Shown here: positions 44,983 through 54,449 of the stretch, one piece after another
How positions within the stretch are numbered: the stretch's first letter is position 1
How the letters are laid out: every line of letters starts with the position of its first letter
Origin: Actinoplanes sp. M2I2
GTDB taxonomy: Bacteria; Actinomycetota; Actinomycetes; Mycobacteriales; Micromonosporaceae
NCBI RefSeq assembly: GCF_023544445.1
Contig: NZ_JALPVJ010000002.1
Location: 124,001-188,000 of the forward strand
Length of the DNA: 64,000 nt
Direction: 5' to 3'
Position numbers and translations under genes: made by a program
The notes under the pieces: model-generated
Databases searched by the model: none
Told to the model about the DNA's origin: nothing
Seen by the model: the letters and a program-made list of their open reading frames with translations, nothing else

Positions 44983-46410
44983 ATGGACACGACGGAGGGG
45001 CACCTGATCGGGCGCTGGCGGGTGGTCGCCGAGCGTCCCCTGCTCCTGGACTTCCTGCTTGCCCTGGTGCTGGCGGCCGCGGTGTTCAAGGCGGCGCTGC
45101 CCGAGTCGACCCACCGGCCGACCGGCTGGGACGTGCTGATCGCGCTGGTGGCGTTCGTGGCCGTTCTGGGCCGCCGCCGCCGGCCGATGGTCGCGCTCGC
45201 GATCGCCACCGCGGCCACCGCCGCCGCCGTGGTGCAGGAGGTCCGTAACCCCGGCCTGATCGTGGCGCTGGGCGTCATCACCTACTCGATCGCCGCGCAC
45301 ACCGACCGGCGCCACGGCTGGACCTGCGCCCTGGCCGCGTCGTCGGTCGTCTATCTGACCGTGGTGGTCCTCAACCGCGACGCCTGGCTGCGGGCCGACG
45401 TGCTCGGGGTGTTCGCGTGGGTCTTCCTGGCCGCGGCCGTGGGGGACGCGGCCCGGTCGCACCGGGCCTACGTCCGGGAAGTGGAGGAACGGGCCCGCCG
45501 CGCCGAGCAGAGCCGCGAGGAGGAGGCCCGCCGCCGGGTCACCGAGGAGCGGCTGCGCATCGCCCGGGAGCTGCACGACGTGGTGGCCCATCATATCGCG
45601 GTGATCAACGTGCAGGCCGGCGCGGCCACGCACATCCTCGACCGCCGGCCCGACCAGGTGGCGCCCGCGCTGGCCCACATCCGGGAGGCGTCGAGGAGCG
45701 TGCTGGCCGAGATCCAGTCCGTGGTCGGCGTGCTGCGCAGCGCGGACGAGCCGGCCGACACCGAGCCGGCGCCCGGCCTGGGCCGGCTGCCCGAGCTGCT
45801 GGCCGGGCTGGCCGCGGCCGGCTTCGCCGTGGAGTTCCGGGAGGTCGGCGAGGCCGGTGAGCTGCCGGTGGTGGCCGAGCTGGCGGCCTACCGGATCGCG
45901 CAGGAGGCGCTGACGAACGCGTACAAGCACGGCGACGGCGCGGCCCGGCTCACCGTGCGGCACACCCCCGAGGCGGTCGACATCGAAGTGGTCAACCTGG
46001 CGCCCGCGGCCGCGCCCACACCCGGTTCGGGGTACGGGCTGCTCGGCATGCGCGAGCGCGCCACCGCCGCGGGCGGCACGCTCAGCGCCGGCCCGGTCGG
46101 AGGCGATTTCCGGGTACGGGCGGTGCTGCCCACCGGCGCGCCGGCGCCGGCGCTCGTTCCCCGGACGCCCGAGCCGGCCCGCGCGCTGCACGACATCATG
46201 ACCGGGCATCTGGCCCTGGTCGGCGAGCAGGCCCGCGCGGCGCTGAGTCCCGGGCTGGTGACGCCGTCGCTGACCAACCTGCGGGAGACCTCGGAGAGCG
46301 TGCGCACCGAGATCCAGTCCGTGGTGCGGCTGCTCCGGTGCGCCGACGAACCGACCGGCACCGACGCGCCCGGCGCCGGCCCGGCACCCGACCTGGGCCG
46401 GCCGGCGTGA
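44983..46410 (+). CDS. Membrane histidine kinase with duplicated HisKA_3-like C-terminus
   Basis: 475 residues. About four helices (40-165) precede a HisKA_3 domain with H198 in IARELHDVVAHHIAVI and an HATPase_c domain (AYRIAQEALTNAYKHG, GSGYGLLGMRERA). After it a further ~75 residues repeat the HisKA_3 segment: ARALHDIMTGHLALVGEQ (H403) and EIQSVVRLLRCADEP, against EIQSVVGVLRSADEP in the first. ATG 44983 is used (GTG 44980 is also possible). It overlaps the response regulator gene (GTGA) and forms a pair with it. Confidence 0.92.
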   Translation: MDTTEGHLIGRWRVVAERPLLLDFLLALVLAAAVFKAALPESTHRPTGWDVLIALVAFVAVLGRRRRPMVALAIATAATAAAVVQEVRNPGLIVALGVITYSIAAHTDRRHGWTCALAASSVVYLTVVVLNRDAWLRADVLGVFAWVFLAAAVGDAARSHRAYVREVEERARRAEQSREEEARRRVTEERLRIARELHDVVAHHIAVINVQAGAATHILDRRPDQVAPALAHIREASRSVLAEIQSVVGVLRSADEPADTEPAPGLGRLPELLAGLAAAGFAVEFREVGEAGELPVVAELAAYRIAQEALTNAYKHGDGAARLTVRHTPEAVDIEVVNLAPAAAPTPGSGYGLLGMRERATAAGGTLSAGPVGGDFRVRAVLPTGAPAPALVPRTPEPARALHDIMTGHLALVGEQARAALSPGLVTPSLTNLRETSESVRTEIQSVVRLLRCADEPTGTDAPGAGPAPDLGRPA

Positions 46411-47087
46411 CCATCCGGGTGCTGCTCGCCGACGACCAGGCGCTGATCCGGGCCGGGTTCCGCCTGATCATCGACTCGGAGCCGGGCTTCGAGGTGGTCG
46501 CCGAGGCCGCCGACGGCCGTGAGGCGCTGAGCCTGGCCCGCACGACCCGGGCCGATGTGATCCTGATGGACATCCGGATGCCACACATGGACGGCCTGGA
46601 GGCGACCCGGCGGATCGGCGCGGACGACGACCTCGCCGGCGTCCGCGTGCTCGTGCTGACGACGTTCGAGAACGACGACAACGTGGTCCTGGCGCTGCAG
46701 GCCGGCGCGAGCGGGTTCCTCGGCAAGAGCGTGCCGCCGGAGGATCTGCTGCACGCCATCCGGGTGGTCGCCGGGGGCGAGGCCCTGCTGTCCCCGCGGG
46801 CCACCCGGGCGCTGGTCGGCCGGTTCCTCGACCACCTGCGGCCGGAGACCCCGCCGGCGCCCGCGCTGGACGACCTCACCGAGCGGGAACGGGAAGTTCT
46901 CATCCTGGTCGCCCACGGCTTGAGCAACACCGAGATCGCGGTCCGGCTGCACATGTCGCCGCTGACCGCGAAGACCCACGTCAACCGGGCGATGACCAAG
47001 CTGGGCGTCCGCGACCGGGCCCAGCTCGTGGTCATCGCGTACCGATGCGGTGTGGTCCGGCCGGGCGACGCCCTGCCGGAGAACTGA
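46407..47087 (+). CDS. NarL/FixJ-family response regulator
   Basis: 226 residues. Receiver domain with DD, phosphoacceptor in VILMDIRMPHMDG and lysine in FLGKS, followed by a LuxR HTH (LTEREREVLILVAHGLSNTEIA). The GTG start overlaps the kinase stop by 4 bp, so it is the kinase's partner. The divergent MMPL transporter gene is a likely target. Confidence 0.94.
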   Translation: MTIRVLLADDQALIRAGFRLIIDSEPGFEVVAEAADGREALSLARTTRADVILMDIRMPHMDGLEATRRIGADDDLAGVRVLVLTTFENDDNVVLALQAGASGFLGKSVPPEDLLHAIRVVAGGEALLSPRATRALVGRFLDHLRPETPPAPALDDLTEREREVLILVAHGLSNTEIAVRLHMSPLTAKTHVNRAMTKLGVRDRAQLVVIAYRCGVVRPGDALPEN

Positions 47088-47110
47088 CCCGGCCCGCCCA
47101 CCGGGCCGGG
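47088..47110. terminator. Hairpin between converging genes
   Basis: Arms CCCGGCCCG and CGGGCCGGG pair over a five-base loop right after the response regulator stop, ahead of the opposing beta-helix gene stop at 47117. No T-tract; probable shared terminator. Confidence 0.5.
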
Positions 47111-47116
47111 GCACGG

Positions 47117-48949
47117 TCAGCCGCCGCACCGGCCGCCGAAGACGTCGGCGCGGCCGTCGCCGGTGAAGTCGTCGGCCACGTGGAGGCTCGACAGCGGACA
47201 CCCGGAGGCGGCCAGAGGCTGCCAGGCCGCCTGCCCGCCGGAGGAGTACCGCCACTGGCCGTTGGCCGACGAGAAGACGTCGGTCCGGCCGTCGCCGTCG
47301 AAGTCGCCGAAGCGCAGGGCGGTCAGCGGCTCCGAGGCGTACGCCAGGTTCACGTAGGTGGTCGCGCCGCCGGAGGAGTACCGCCACTGGCCGTTGGACG
47401 TGGTGAAGACGTCGGTCCGGCCGTCGCCGTCGAAGTCGCCGAAGCGGAGCGAGCTCAGCGGTGCCGTCGACGTGGCCAGCGGCTTCCAGTTGCCGGCGGC
47501 GCCGGGAGAGAAGAACCAGCGGGTGCCGTCGGTCCGGAAGGCATCGGTCCGGCCGTCACCGTCGAAGTCGCCGAAGCCCAGGGCTGTCAGAGGTGTCGTG
47601 GACCGGGCCAGCGGCCGCCAGCCGGCGGTGGACGCGGAGGCGAAGAACCACTGGGCGCCGTCGGTCTTGAAGACGTCGGTGGTGCCGTCGCCGTCGAAAT
47701 CGCCGAACCGTAGCTGCGCCAACTGCTCGTCGGCCCGGGCGCCGCGCACGAGAGGCCCGGCGCCACCGGGGGAGTAGAACCAGCGGTGCCCGCCGGCCCG
47801 GAAGACGTCGGTCCTGCCGTCGCCGTCGAAATCGCCGAAGCCGACCTCGGAGGCGTCGAACGTGTACGGCGCGAGCGCCGTCCACGACGAGGCGCCGCCG
47901 GCCGACAACTGCCACCGGACGCGACGGTCGTCCCGGGCACAGGCCGCCGGGGTGGTGCTGTAGGTGTTCGACGCGATGACCAGATTGCCCAGCGGCGCGT
48001 CCGCGTAGGTCCGCTTCTGCTCCACCGAGAGCGCCTGGGTGGCGCGGGCGAAGCAGTTCCCGGTCACCGTGGCCACCGTGGCGGGCCGGCCGCGGATCAC
48101 CACAGCCTTCTGCGCCGGTTCACCGAAGCTGTTGTCGTCGATGTGGAGGACATCCCCTGCGTACGGCTGATTGTTGCCCAGTGCCTCGTTCTCGCCGTGC
48201 ATGTCGAAGCTGTGCCCGGTCGGGTTGCTCGCCACGACGTTGAACCTCGCGTCGTACCGCTGGGTCCGCAGACCGGACCCGGCGATCGTGTGGCGGTTGT
48301 GCTCGAACAGGTTGTCCTCGATCACCGAGCTGGTGTCACCCTCGAGCACGACGCCGTAGCCCAGACCGGTCCGCCGGTTGTGGTGGATGTGGTTGCCCCG
48401 CACCCGGCCCTCGGCGGTGTCGGCCAGCGACACGGCGGCGTGGGACCAGCCGGAGAGCTCGTTGTTGTCGATCAGCGGATCGGAGGCGTCGATCGCCTTG
48501 ATCCCGTCGGTGTTGGTGTATTGATAGGCGCCCTCGCGGATCTCCCGGTCGGGACCTCTCAGCCGCAGCCCGGTGACCCGGGTGCCGCTGCCGGTGGTGG
48601 TGAACTGCGCCCACGTCTCCTTCACGGTGCCCAGCTCGGTGTTGTAGAGCAGGGCTCCCGGCGAGCCGTCGTGGCCGCGGTCGCCGGCCAGGGTGACCCC
48701 GGCCGGGATCGGGATGCGCCGCAAGCCGGTCAGGTCGATCTCCGCCGAGCCGTCGACGAACACGGTGTCACCGGCCTGCGCGGCGGCGAGGGCGGTCAGG
48801 AGCTCGTCCCTCGTGCCGACGGTCGTGGTGGCGGCTTGAGCCGGCGCCGCCCATCCGGCGGCGGTGACGATCAGCGTCGTCACGGCAGTCACCACCCGCC
48901 GCCGGGTCCGGTGCGGCCGCTCGGCCACGGCTGCGATGCTCGGGTTCAT
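47117..48949 (-). CDS. Secreted beta-helix protein with six FG-GAP/VCBS repeats
   Basis: 610 residues. A signal peptide ends near AQA39. Residues 45-335 form a right-handed parallel beta-helix of the pectate-lyase type (IDNNELSGW, VRGNHIHHN, IEDNLFEHN). From about 350, six repeats of FGDFDGDGRTDVF(R/K/T) carry the DxDGDG calcium loop. It is likely an extracellular polysaccharide lyase or binding protein. The catalytic residues cannot be assigned. Confidence 0.88.
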   Translation of the reverse strand: MNPSIAAVAERPHRTRRRVVTAVTTLIVTAAGWAAPAQAATTTVGTRDELLTALAAAQAGDTVFVDGSAEIDLTGLRRIPIPAGVTLAGDRGHDGSPGALLYNTELGTVKETWAQFTTTGSGTRVTGLRLRGPDREIREGAYQYTNTDGIKAIDASDPLIDNNELSGWSHAAVSLADTAEGRVRGNHIHHNRRTGLGYGVVLEGDTSSVIEDNLFEHNRHTIAGSGLRTQRYDARFNVVASNPTGHSFDMHGENEALGNNQPYAGDVLHIDDNSFGEPAQKAVVIRGRPATVATVTGNCFARATQALSVEQKRTYADAPLGNLVIASNTYSTTPAACARDDRRVRWQLSAGGASSWTALAPYTFDASEVGFGDFDGDGRTDVFRAGGHRWFYSPGGAGPLVRGARADEQLAQLRFGDFDGDGTTDVFKTDGAQWFFASASTAGWRPLARSTTPLTALGFGDFDGDGRTDAFRTDGTRWFFSPGAAGNWKPLATSTAPLSSLRFGDFDGDGRTDVFTTSNGQWRYSSGGATTYVNLAYASEPLTALRFGDFDGDGRTDVFSSANGQWRYSSGGQAAWQPLAASGCPLSSLHVADDFTGDGRADVFGGRCGG

Positions 48950-49006
48950 CGTGCTCGCTCCTCAATGGAGTTGACTGCGATCGCTGAACCTAACACCGAC
49001 AGCAAA

Positions 49007-49041
49007 GCGCCCCGGTCCCTCCGCGTGAGGGACCGGGGCGC
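49007..49041 (-). terminator. Strong hairpin terminator of the aldo/keto reductase gene
   Basis: Arms GCGCCCCGGTCCCTC and GAGGGACCGGGGCGC (15 bp, perfect) around a 5-base loop, followed on the minus strand by TTTGCTGT, starting just past the stop at 49051. Confidence 0.85.
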
Positions 49042-49050
49042 CGGCTGGGA

Positions 49051-50070
49051 TCAGATGGTGCGGCTGCGCTGCTTGATGCCGAGCGGGCCGTACGGGTAGT
49101 CGTTCGGCCGCGGGTCGCTCGCCTCGTCGAGGGCGCCGGTCTCCTCGTCGGTCAGGTGCAGCCCGGCCGCCCCGAGGTTGGCCTCCAGCTGCTCAAGGGT
49201 GCGGGCGCCCAGGATGGTCGACGTCACGCCGGGCCGGTCGGTCACCCAGGCCAGCGCCACCTCGGCCATCGACACCCCGCGGGCCTCGGCGATGCGCTGC
49301 ACGGCCTCGACCACATCCCACGTACGCGCGCTGTTGCGCCGGTCGTACGCCTCCATGCCGCGCTCCGGGTTGTCGCCGAGCCGGGTCGCGCCGGTGGGCC
49401 GCTGGTCGCGCCGGTACTTCCCGGTCAGCCAGCCGCCGCCGAGCGGGCTCCACGGGAGCAGGCCGAGCCCGGCGTCGACCGAGGCCGGGACGATCTCGTA
49501 CTCGATCTCGCGTACCAGAAGGTTGTATTGCGGCTGCAGGCTGACCGGCCCGGTCAGGCCGAGCGAGCGGGCCAGCGCCACCGCCTTGGTGAGCTGCCAG
49601 CCGGTGAAGTTGGAGAACCCGTAGTAGCGGATCTTGCCGGCCCGGACGAACCCGTCGAAGGTGCGCAGGGTCTCCTCGAGCGGGGTGAACGCGTCCCAGG
49701 CGTGGGCCTGGTAGAGGTCCACCGCGTCGACGCCGAGCCGGCTCAGCGAGGCGTCCAGCGCGCGGGTGAGGTGCCGTGCGGACAGGCCCGCGCCGTTCGG
49801 ATCGTCCGCCATCGGGAACCGGCCCTTGGTCGCGAGCACGACCGCCTCGGTGACGTCGGCCGGCCGCGACGCCAGCCAGCGGCCGATGATCCGCTCCGAC
49901 TCACCGGCCGAGTACACGTCCGCAGTGTCGATGAACGTGCCACCCACCTCGACGAACCGGTCGAGCTGAGCGTGCGACACCTTCTCGTCGGATTCGTCGC
50001 CGAAGGTCATCGTGCCCAGACAGAGCGAGGAGACGGCGCATCCGCTGCGCCCGAGTGTGCGGTATTCCAT
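49051..50070 (-). CDS. Aldo/keto reductase
   Basis: 339 residues, a TIM-barrel aldo/keto reductase. The tetrad is visible: D and Y in FIDTADVYSAG, K in VVLATKGRF and H in LYQAHAWD. It reduces aldehydes and ketones with NADPH. MEYRTLGRSGCAVSSL is the typical start. Ends at a strong terminator, so it is a single-gene unit; divergent from the CorA-like gene 222 bp away. Confidence 0.93.
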   Translation of the reverse strand: MEYRTLGRSGCAVSSLCLGTMTFGDESDEKVSHAQLDRFVEVGGTFIDTADVYSAGESERIIGRWLASRPADVTEAVVLATKGRFPMADDPNGAGLSARHLTRALDASLSRLGVDAVDLYQAHAWDAFTPLEETLRTFDGFVRAGKIRYYGFSNFTGWQLTKAVALARSLGLTGPVSLQPQYNLLVREIEYEIVPASVDAGLGLLPWSPLGGGWLTGKYRRDQRPTGATRLGDNPERGMEAYDRRNSARTWDVVEAVQRIAEARGVSMAEVALAWVTDRPGVTSTILGARTLEQLEANLGAAGLHLTDEETGALDEASDPRPNDYPYGPLGIKQRSRTI

Positions 50071-50292
50071 GGCTTCAACCTAACGATCTGCGTGAACCCG
50101 GCCCGGCGGACCACCGATTCCCGTTGCCGCGCCGGTTTGTCGACACCGAACCAATACCGTCCCGGGACCAACTCAAACGCCGGCCGCGCGTCCGGCCGCC
50201 GTGAGCGTCGAGGTGAGCTCAGCCGCCGGGCGATCATCTCCGCGCGCCGTGATAGGTTCGGCCGCCGTCGAGAAGAGTCAGGTCGTGTCCCG

Positions 50293-51297
50293 ATGATCGT
50301 CGATCGTGTGGTCTACCGGGACGGGCGGCGTACGGCCGGGCAAGCCGACCCGGCCGGCCCTGGTGAGACCGGCCAGGCCGGCGTGGCCTGGACCTGGGTC
50401 GCGCTCGACCGGCCGACCGAGCAGGAGTTCACCACGGTGGCCGACCAGTTCGGCCTTCATCGGGCCGCGGTCGAGCACACTCTTCATCTGCACCAGCGGC
50501 CCCGGCTGGAAAGCTATGGCGCCACCCTGTTCTGCGTGCTCCGTACGGCCCGCTACGTCGACGAGTCCGAGACGGTCGAGTTCGGCGAGGTGCACGTCTT
50601 CCTGAGCTCCGGCTTCGTCGTGACTGTCCGCCACGGCGTCACGCCCGACATGACGGCGGTGCGCCAAGCCCTCGAATCCAGGCCGGAACGCTTGCGGCGG
50701 GGCCCGGTGGCGGTCCTGCGTGCCGTCCTGGATCAGGTCATGGACGACTACGTGCCGGTCGTCGAAGGAGTCGAAACCGACATCGATGAGATCGAGGACG
50801 AGGTCTTCAACGGCAGCGCCGGTGCTCCCCGGCGGGTGTACCGGCTCTCCCGGGCGGTCATCGCCCTCCATCGCGCGACCAAGCCGCTGCCGCTCATGAT
50901 CGCGCGTCTCATGGACGAGTCGTTGTTCGATCAGGAGGAGCGGCGCCATCTGAGGGACGTGCACGACCGATCCGCCCACCTCGTCGAGCAGGCGGACGCC
51001 TTCCGGCAATTGCTGCAGAACATCCTCAGTGTCAATCTCACGCTGGAGACGAAGAGCCTGGCCGAGATGTCCAACGCTCTCACCGAGATGTCGAACGATC
51101 AGAACGAGGTCGTCAAGAAGATCTCCGCGTGGGCGGCGATCCTGTTCGCTCCGACGTCCATCGGCACCATCTACGGCATGAACTTCCGCATCATGCCGGA
51201 GCTGGACTGGGACCTGGGCTACCCGTTCGCCATCGCCCTTATGCTGCTGGTCGGTATCGGGCTGTACGTCCTGTTCCGAAAACAGAACTGGATCTGA
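50293..51297 (+). CDS. CorA-like divalent cation channel
   Basis: 334 residues. A soluble cytoplasmic domain with long helices is followed by two C-terminal helices with the channel signature YGMNF between (about 295-299). CorA proteins carry Mg2+, Co2+ or Ni2+ inward, sometimes Zn2+ outward. ATG 50293 is used since the long frame upstream is a shadow of the reductase gene. Confidence 0.93.
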   Translation: MIVDRVVYRDGRRTAGQADPAGPGETGQAGVAWTWVALDRPTEQEFTTVADQFGLHRAAVEHTLHLHQRPRLESYGATLFCVLRTARYVDESETVEFGEVHVFLSSGFVVTVRHGVTPDMTAVRQALESRPERLRRGPVAVLRAVLDQVMDDYVPVVEGVETDIDEIEDEVFNGSAGAPRRVYRLSRAVIALHRATKPLPLMIARLMDESLFDQEERRHLRDVHDRSAHLVEQADAFRQLLQNILSVNLTLETKSLAEMSNALTEMSNDQNEVVKKISAWAAILFAPTSIGTIYGMNFRIMPELDWDLGYPFAIALMLLVGIGLYVLFRKQNWI

Positions 51298-51408
51298 GCC
51301 CGAGGCGTCCGGGGGCACGTCCAGGCGGGTCGGCCTGTTTCGGCGTGGGGCGGCCAGCCGGACCAGCCCGGGTGTTCGAGCTTCCCTCCTGTTCACACGG
51401 ATCCATGA

Positions 51409-51426
51409 AAACAAACTGGTTGGTTG
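51409..51426. promoter_or_regulatory. Operator O1 of aldehyde dehydrogenase gene
   Basis: AAACAAACTGGTTGGTTG, a partly symmetrical 18-bp site overlapping the -35 hexamer TTGCAA. A more perfect copy lies 55 bp further on. Confidence 0.55.
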
Positions 51427-51452
51427 CAAGGGCGGCCGGATCGGGTTACGGT
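51424..51452 (+). promoter_or_regulatory. Promoter TTGCAA-17-TACGGT of aldehyde dehydrogenase
   Basis: -35 TTGCAA (51424-51429) and -10 TACGGT (51447-51452) at 17 bp, between two similar operators and 43 bp before the start codon. Confidence 0.6.
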
Positions 51453-51463
51453 GGTGCTTACGT

Positions 51464-51481
51464 AAACCAACTAGTTTGTTT
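51464..51481. promoter_or_regulatory. Operator O2 of aldehyde dehydrogenase gene
   Basis: AAACCAACTAGTTTGTTT, 16 of 18 positions symmetric, placed just after the expected transcription start. The pair suggests TetR-type repression. No such gene is next to it. Confidence 0.6.
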
Positions 51482-51494
51482 CAGAGGAGACGCC

Positions 51495-52985
51495 ATGAAT
51501 GCCCCCCGCACTGCCGACCCGGTGACGCGGCCCCGGCCGCCCTTCGTGCAAGGCGCGCCCAAGGAGCTGTTCATCGACGGGGTCTGGCGTCCGGCCGCCT
51601 CGGGCCGGACGCTCGAGACGCTCGACCCCATGACCGAGCAGGTGATCACCTCGATCGCCGCCGCCGACGCGGACGACGTCGACCTCGCCGTGCGAGCGGC
51701 CCGCCGCGCCTTCCGAAGTGACGAGTGGTCCGCTCTCTCGCCGTACCGCCGGGGGTCTCTGCTTCTGGAGATCGCCGACGTCATCGAGGCTCACGCCGAC
51801 GAGCTGGCCACGCTCGACACGCTGGAGATGGGTGGCCCGCTCGCGCTGACCCGGTGGATGGTCGACCACTCGGTCGAGGTGTTCCGCCACTACGCGGGCT
51901 GGCCCACCAAGATCTACGGCCAGACGGCGCCGTCGTCCCCGGGGCAGTTGAACTATGTCCTCAAGCAGCCGCTGGGCGTGGTCGCCGCCATCACGCCCTG
52001 GAACGGGCCCTTCCTGCAGATGACCTGGAAGGTGGCCCCCGCCCTGGCCACCGGGAACACCGTCGTGGTCAAGCCGGCTCAGCAGACGTCCTTGAGCACC
52101 CTGCGTTTCGCCGAACTGCTAGCCGAGACCGGCCTGCCGCGCGGCGTCGTGAACGTCGTCACGGGAACCGGCGGGATCACCGGCGAAGCCCTCATCCAGC
52201 ACCTCGACGTCAACAAGGTGACGTTCACCGGGTCGACGGCCGTCGGCAAGCACCTGCTGGAGGCGTCGGCCGGCAACCTCAAGCGGGTCACGCTCGAGCT
52301 GGGCGGCAAGTCACCGACGATCGTGTTCGCCGACGCGGACCTGCCCGCCGCGGCCCGGGCCGCCGCCGCCGACTTCCTGGCCGGATCGGGCCAGAGCTGC
52401 GTCGCCGGCACCCGCATCTTCGTCGAGGAGTCGGTACGCAAGGAGTTCTCGGCCCTGCTGGCCGACGAAATGGCCACCTACGTGCCCGGCGACCCGTTTC
52501 ACCCGGACACCGTCATGGGGCCGATGGCATCACGCGACCACTACAACAAGGTCCTCTCCTATTTCACGATCGCCCGTGAGGCCGGCGCTGTCATCACCAC
52601 CGGAGGGACCAACGACGGGGACGACGGGCTGTTCGTCGCTCCGACCCTGATCGAGAACGTCACCAACGACATGCGGGTCGCGCAGGAGGAGATCTTCGGT
52701 CCGGTGGCGGTGCTCCTGCCGTTCTCGGACGTCGACGAGGTCGTACGGATGAGCAACGACAGCGTCTACGGTCTCGCGGCCTACGTCTGGACCCGGGACC
52801 TCTCGCGGGCCCACACCGTCGCGGCCCGCCTCGAATCCGGCAGCGTCTTCATCAACACGACCGGGCAGATGAGCGCCGGCATCCTGCCGTTCGGCGGCGT
52901 CAAGCAGTCCGGGATCGGTCGCGACCACGGCACCGACGTCATCGACGCCTTCACCGAGACCAAGACCGTGGTCGTCAACCTCTGA
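51495..52985 (+). CDS. Aldehyde dehydrogenase (NAD(P)+)
   Basis: 496 residues, full length. General base E in TLELGGKSP and nucleophile C in SGQSCVAGTR are present, with cofactor region FTGSTAVGK and IFGPVAVLLPF. It oxidises aldehydes to acids. ATG 51495 follows AGAGGAGA. Two operators flank its promoter. An MFS gene follows 25 bp downstream, then the tail of an alcohol dehydrogenase gene, suggesting an original alcohol-to-acid unit. Confidence 0.95.
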   Translation: MNAPRTADPVTRPRPPFVQGAPKELFIDGVWRPAASGRTLETLDPMTEQVITSIAAADADDVDLAVRAARRAFRSDEWSALSPYRRGSLLLEIADVIEAHADELATLDTLEMGGPLALTRWMVDHSVEVFRHYAGWPTKIYGQTAPSSPGQLNYVLKQPLGVVAAITPWNGPFLQMTWKVAPALATGNTVVVKPAQQTSLSTLRFAELLAETGLPRGVVNVVTGTGGITGEALIQHLDVNKVTFTGSTAVGKHLLEASAGNLKRVTLELGGKSPTIVFADADLPAAARAAAADFLAGSGQSCVAGTRIFVEESVRKEFSALLADEMATYVPGDPFHPDTVMGPMASRDHYNKVLSYFTIAREAGAVITTGGTNDGDDGLFVAPTLIENVTNDMRVAQEEIFGPVAVLLPFSDVDEVVRMSNDSVYGLAAYVWTRDLSRAHTVAARLESGSVFINTTGQMSAGILPFGGVKQSGIGRDHGTDVIDAFTETKTVVVNL

Positions 52986-53010
52986 CGCGACTGTGCGAGG
53001 CGGCTCTCCC

Positions 53011-54435
53011 ATGACTTCCTTCGTACGCCGGCGGGCCCCTGCCCTCCGCCCGGCCCCGGACTCGCGGCCGGCCGGACGTTTCCGGTTCGCCGTGGTCGTC
53101 ATCGCCGGCGCCGCGTTCATCACGTCTCTCACGCAGGCTCTCGTGGTCCCGGTGCTGCCCGCACTGCCCCGCGAGTTGAACGTCCCGGCCGCGACCGCCG
53201 GCTGGCTGATCACGGTCACCGTCATCGTCGGCGCGGTGGCGAACCCTCTCCTGGGCCGCCTGGGTGATCAGCTCGGCCGCAGGAGGTTGCTCCTCGTCGC
53301 CATCGCCGCGTTCGTAGTCGGTTCGGTGGTCTGTGCCGTCACCACCGACTTCGGCGTGCTGCTGGCCGGCCGGGCGATTCAGGGGCTCTCGACGGCGTCG
53401 ATCCCGCTGGGCATAGGAGTCATCGCCGGTATCGTCCCGCCGTCCCGTCGTCCCTCCGGCATCGCCCTCGTCAGCGCCATGCTGGGAGTGGGCGGGGCGG
53501 CCGGGCTGCCCCTTGCGGGCGTCCTGGCCGCCGGCTGGGGACTGGCCGGTGTGTTCTGGACCTCCGCCGTCGTCGGGGCGGCGGTCCTGGTCGCAACCGC
53601 TCTGCTCGTGCCGCCGGACGCGCGGCCGGCCGGGGGTGCGCACGACGTCGACTGGTTCGGCGCCTTGCTCCTCACGGCCGGCCTCACGACGTTGCTGATA
53701 CCGATCAGTCAGGCCGCGCGGTGGGGGTGGGGATCGCCGGCGACGATCGGTCTCTTCACCGCGGCCGTTCTGGTTCTCCTGTCCTTCAGCGTGTTCGAGC
53801 TGCGGAGGCGGCATCCCATCGTGGATCTGCGGCTGGCGATGCTGCCCCCGGTCCTCCTCACCAACGTGGCCGGTCTGGCCCTGGGCGCCGGCTTCTTCAT
53901 CAGCTTCCTGGCCGCGATGACCCTGCTGCAGTTACCGGCCGACGAAGCCGGCGGATTCGGTCGCCCGGTCATCGAGGCGGGGCTGCTGATGCTGCCGGGC
54001 GGGGTGGCGATGGCCGTCTCGGCGCCGCTGGGGGCTCGCCTCGTCTCGCGCCACGGGGGCCGGGCCGCCCTGCGTGTCGCCGCCCTGGCCGTCGTGCTCG
54101 GGTTCGCCCCGCAGCTCTTCCCGCGCGAAGGGCTGTGGCAGCTCGTGCTGAGCACCGTCATCGTCTCGGGCGGCGTGGCGGTCGCCTACTCGGCCATGCC
54201 CGCGCTCATCCTCGCCGCCACCCCCGCACCTCAGGCGGCCGCCGCGAGCGGCGTGAACGCCCTGGCCCGCAACCTGGGGAGCGCGCTGGGCAGCGCCGGG
54301 TTCGGCCTCCTGGCCGGAGCCACCGCGCCGGCCGGCGACGGCTACACCACGCTCTACCTCGCCGGGGCGGTCTCCGCGACCATCGCGTTCCTCGCCGCCG
54401 TGGCCCTGCCCCGATCCCGTACGAACCTCACCTGA
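53011..54435 (+). CDS. MFS drug:H+ antiporter (DHA2-like)
   Basis: 474 residues with about fourteen helices, motif A GRLGDQLGRRRLLL and motif C-like VSAMLGVGGAAGLPLAG. Probably exports toxic organic compounds. ATG 53011 is used over GTG 52993 for its GAGGCGG site. Likely co-transcribed with the dehydrogenase gene. The reading frame past its stop contains a remnant gene. Confidence 0.9.
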   Translation: MTSFVRRRAPALRPAPDSRPAGRFRFAVVVIAGAAFITSLTQALVVPVLPALPRELNVPAATAGWLITVTVIVGAVANPLLGRLGDQLGRRRLLLVAIAAFVVGSVVCAVTTDFGVLLAGRAIQGLSTASIPLGIGVIAGIVPPSRRPSGIALVSAMLGVGGAAGLPLAGVLAAGWGLAGVFWTSAVVGAAVLVATALLVPPDARPAGGAHDVDWFGALLLTAGLTTLLIPISQAARWGWGSPATIGLFTAAVLVLLSFSVFELRRRHPIVDLRLAMLPPVLLTNVAGLALGAGFFISFLAAMTLLQLPADEAGGFGRPVIEAGLLMLPGGVAMAVSAPLGARLVSRHGGRAALRVAALAVVLGFAPQLFPREGLWQLVLSTVIVSGGVAVAYSAMPALILAATPAPQAAAASGVNALARNLGSALGSAGFGLLAGATAPAGDGYTTLYLAGAVSATIAFLAAVALPRSRTNLT

Positions 54436-54449
54436 AGGGATGGCACGCT

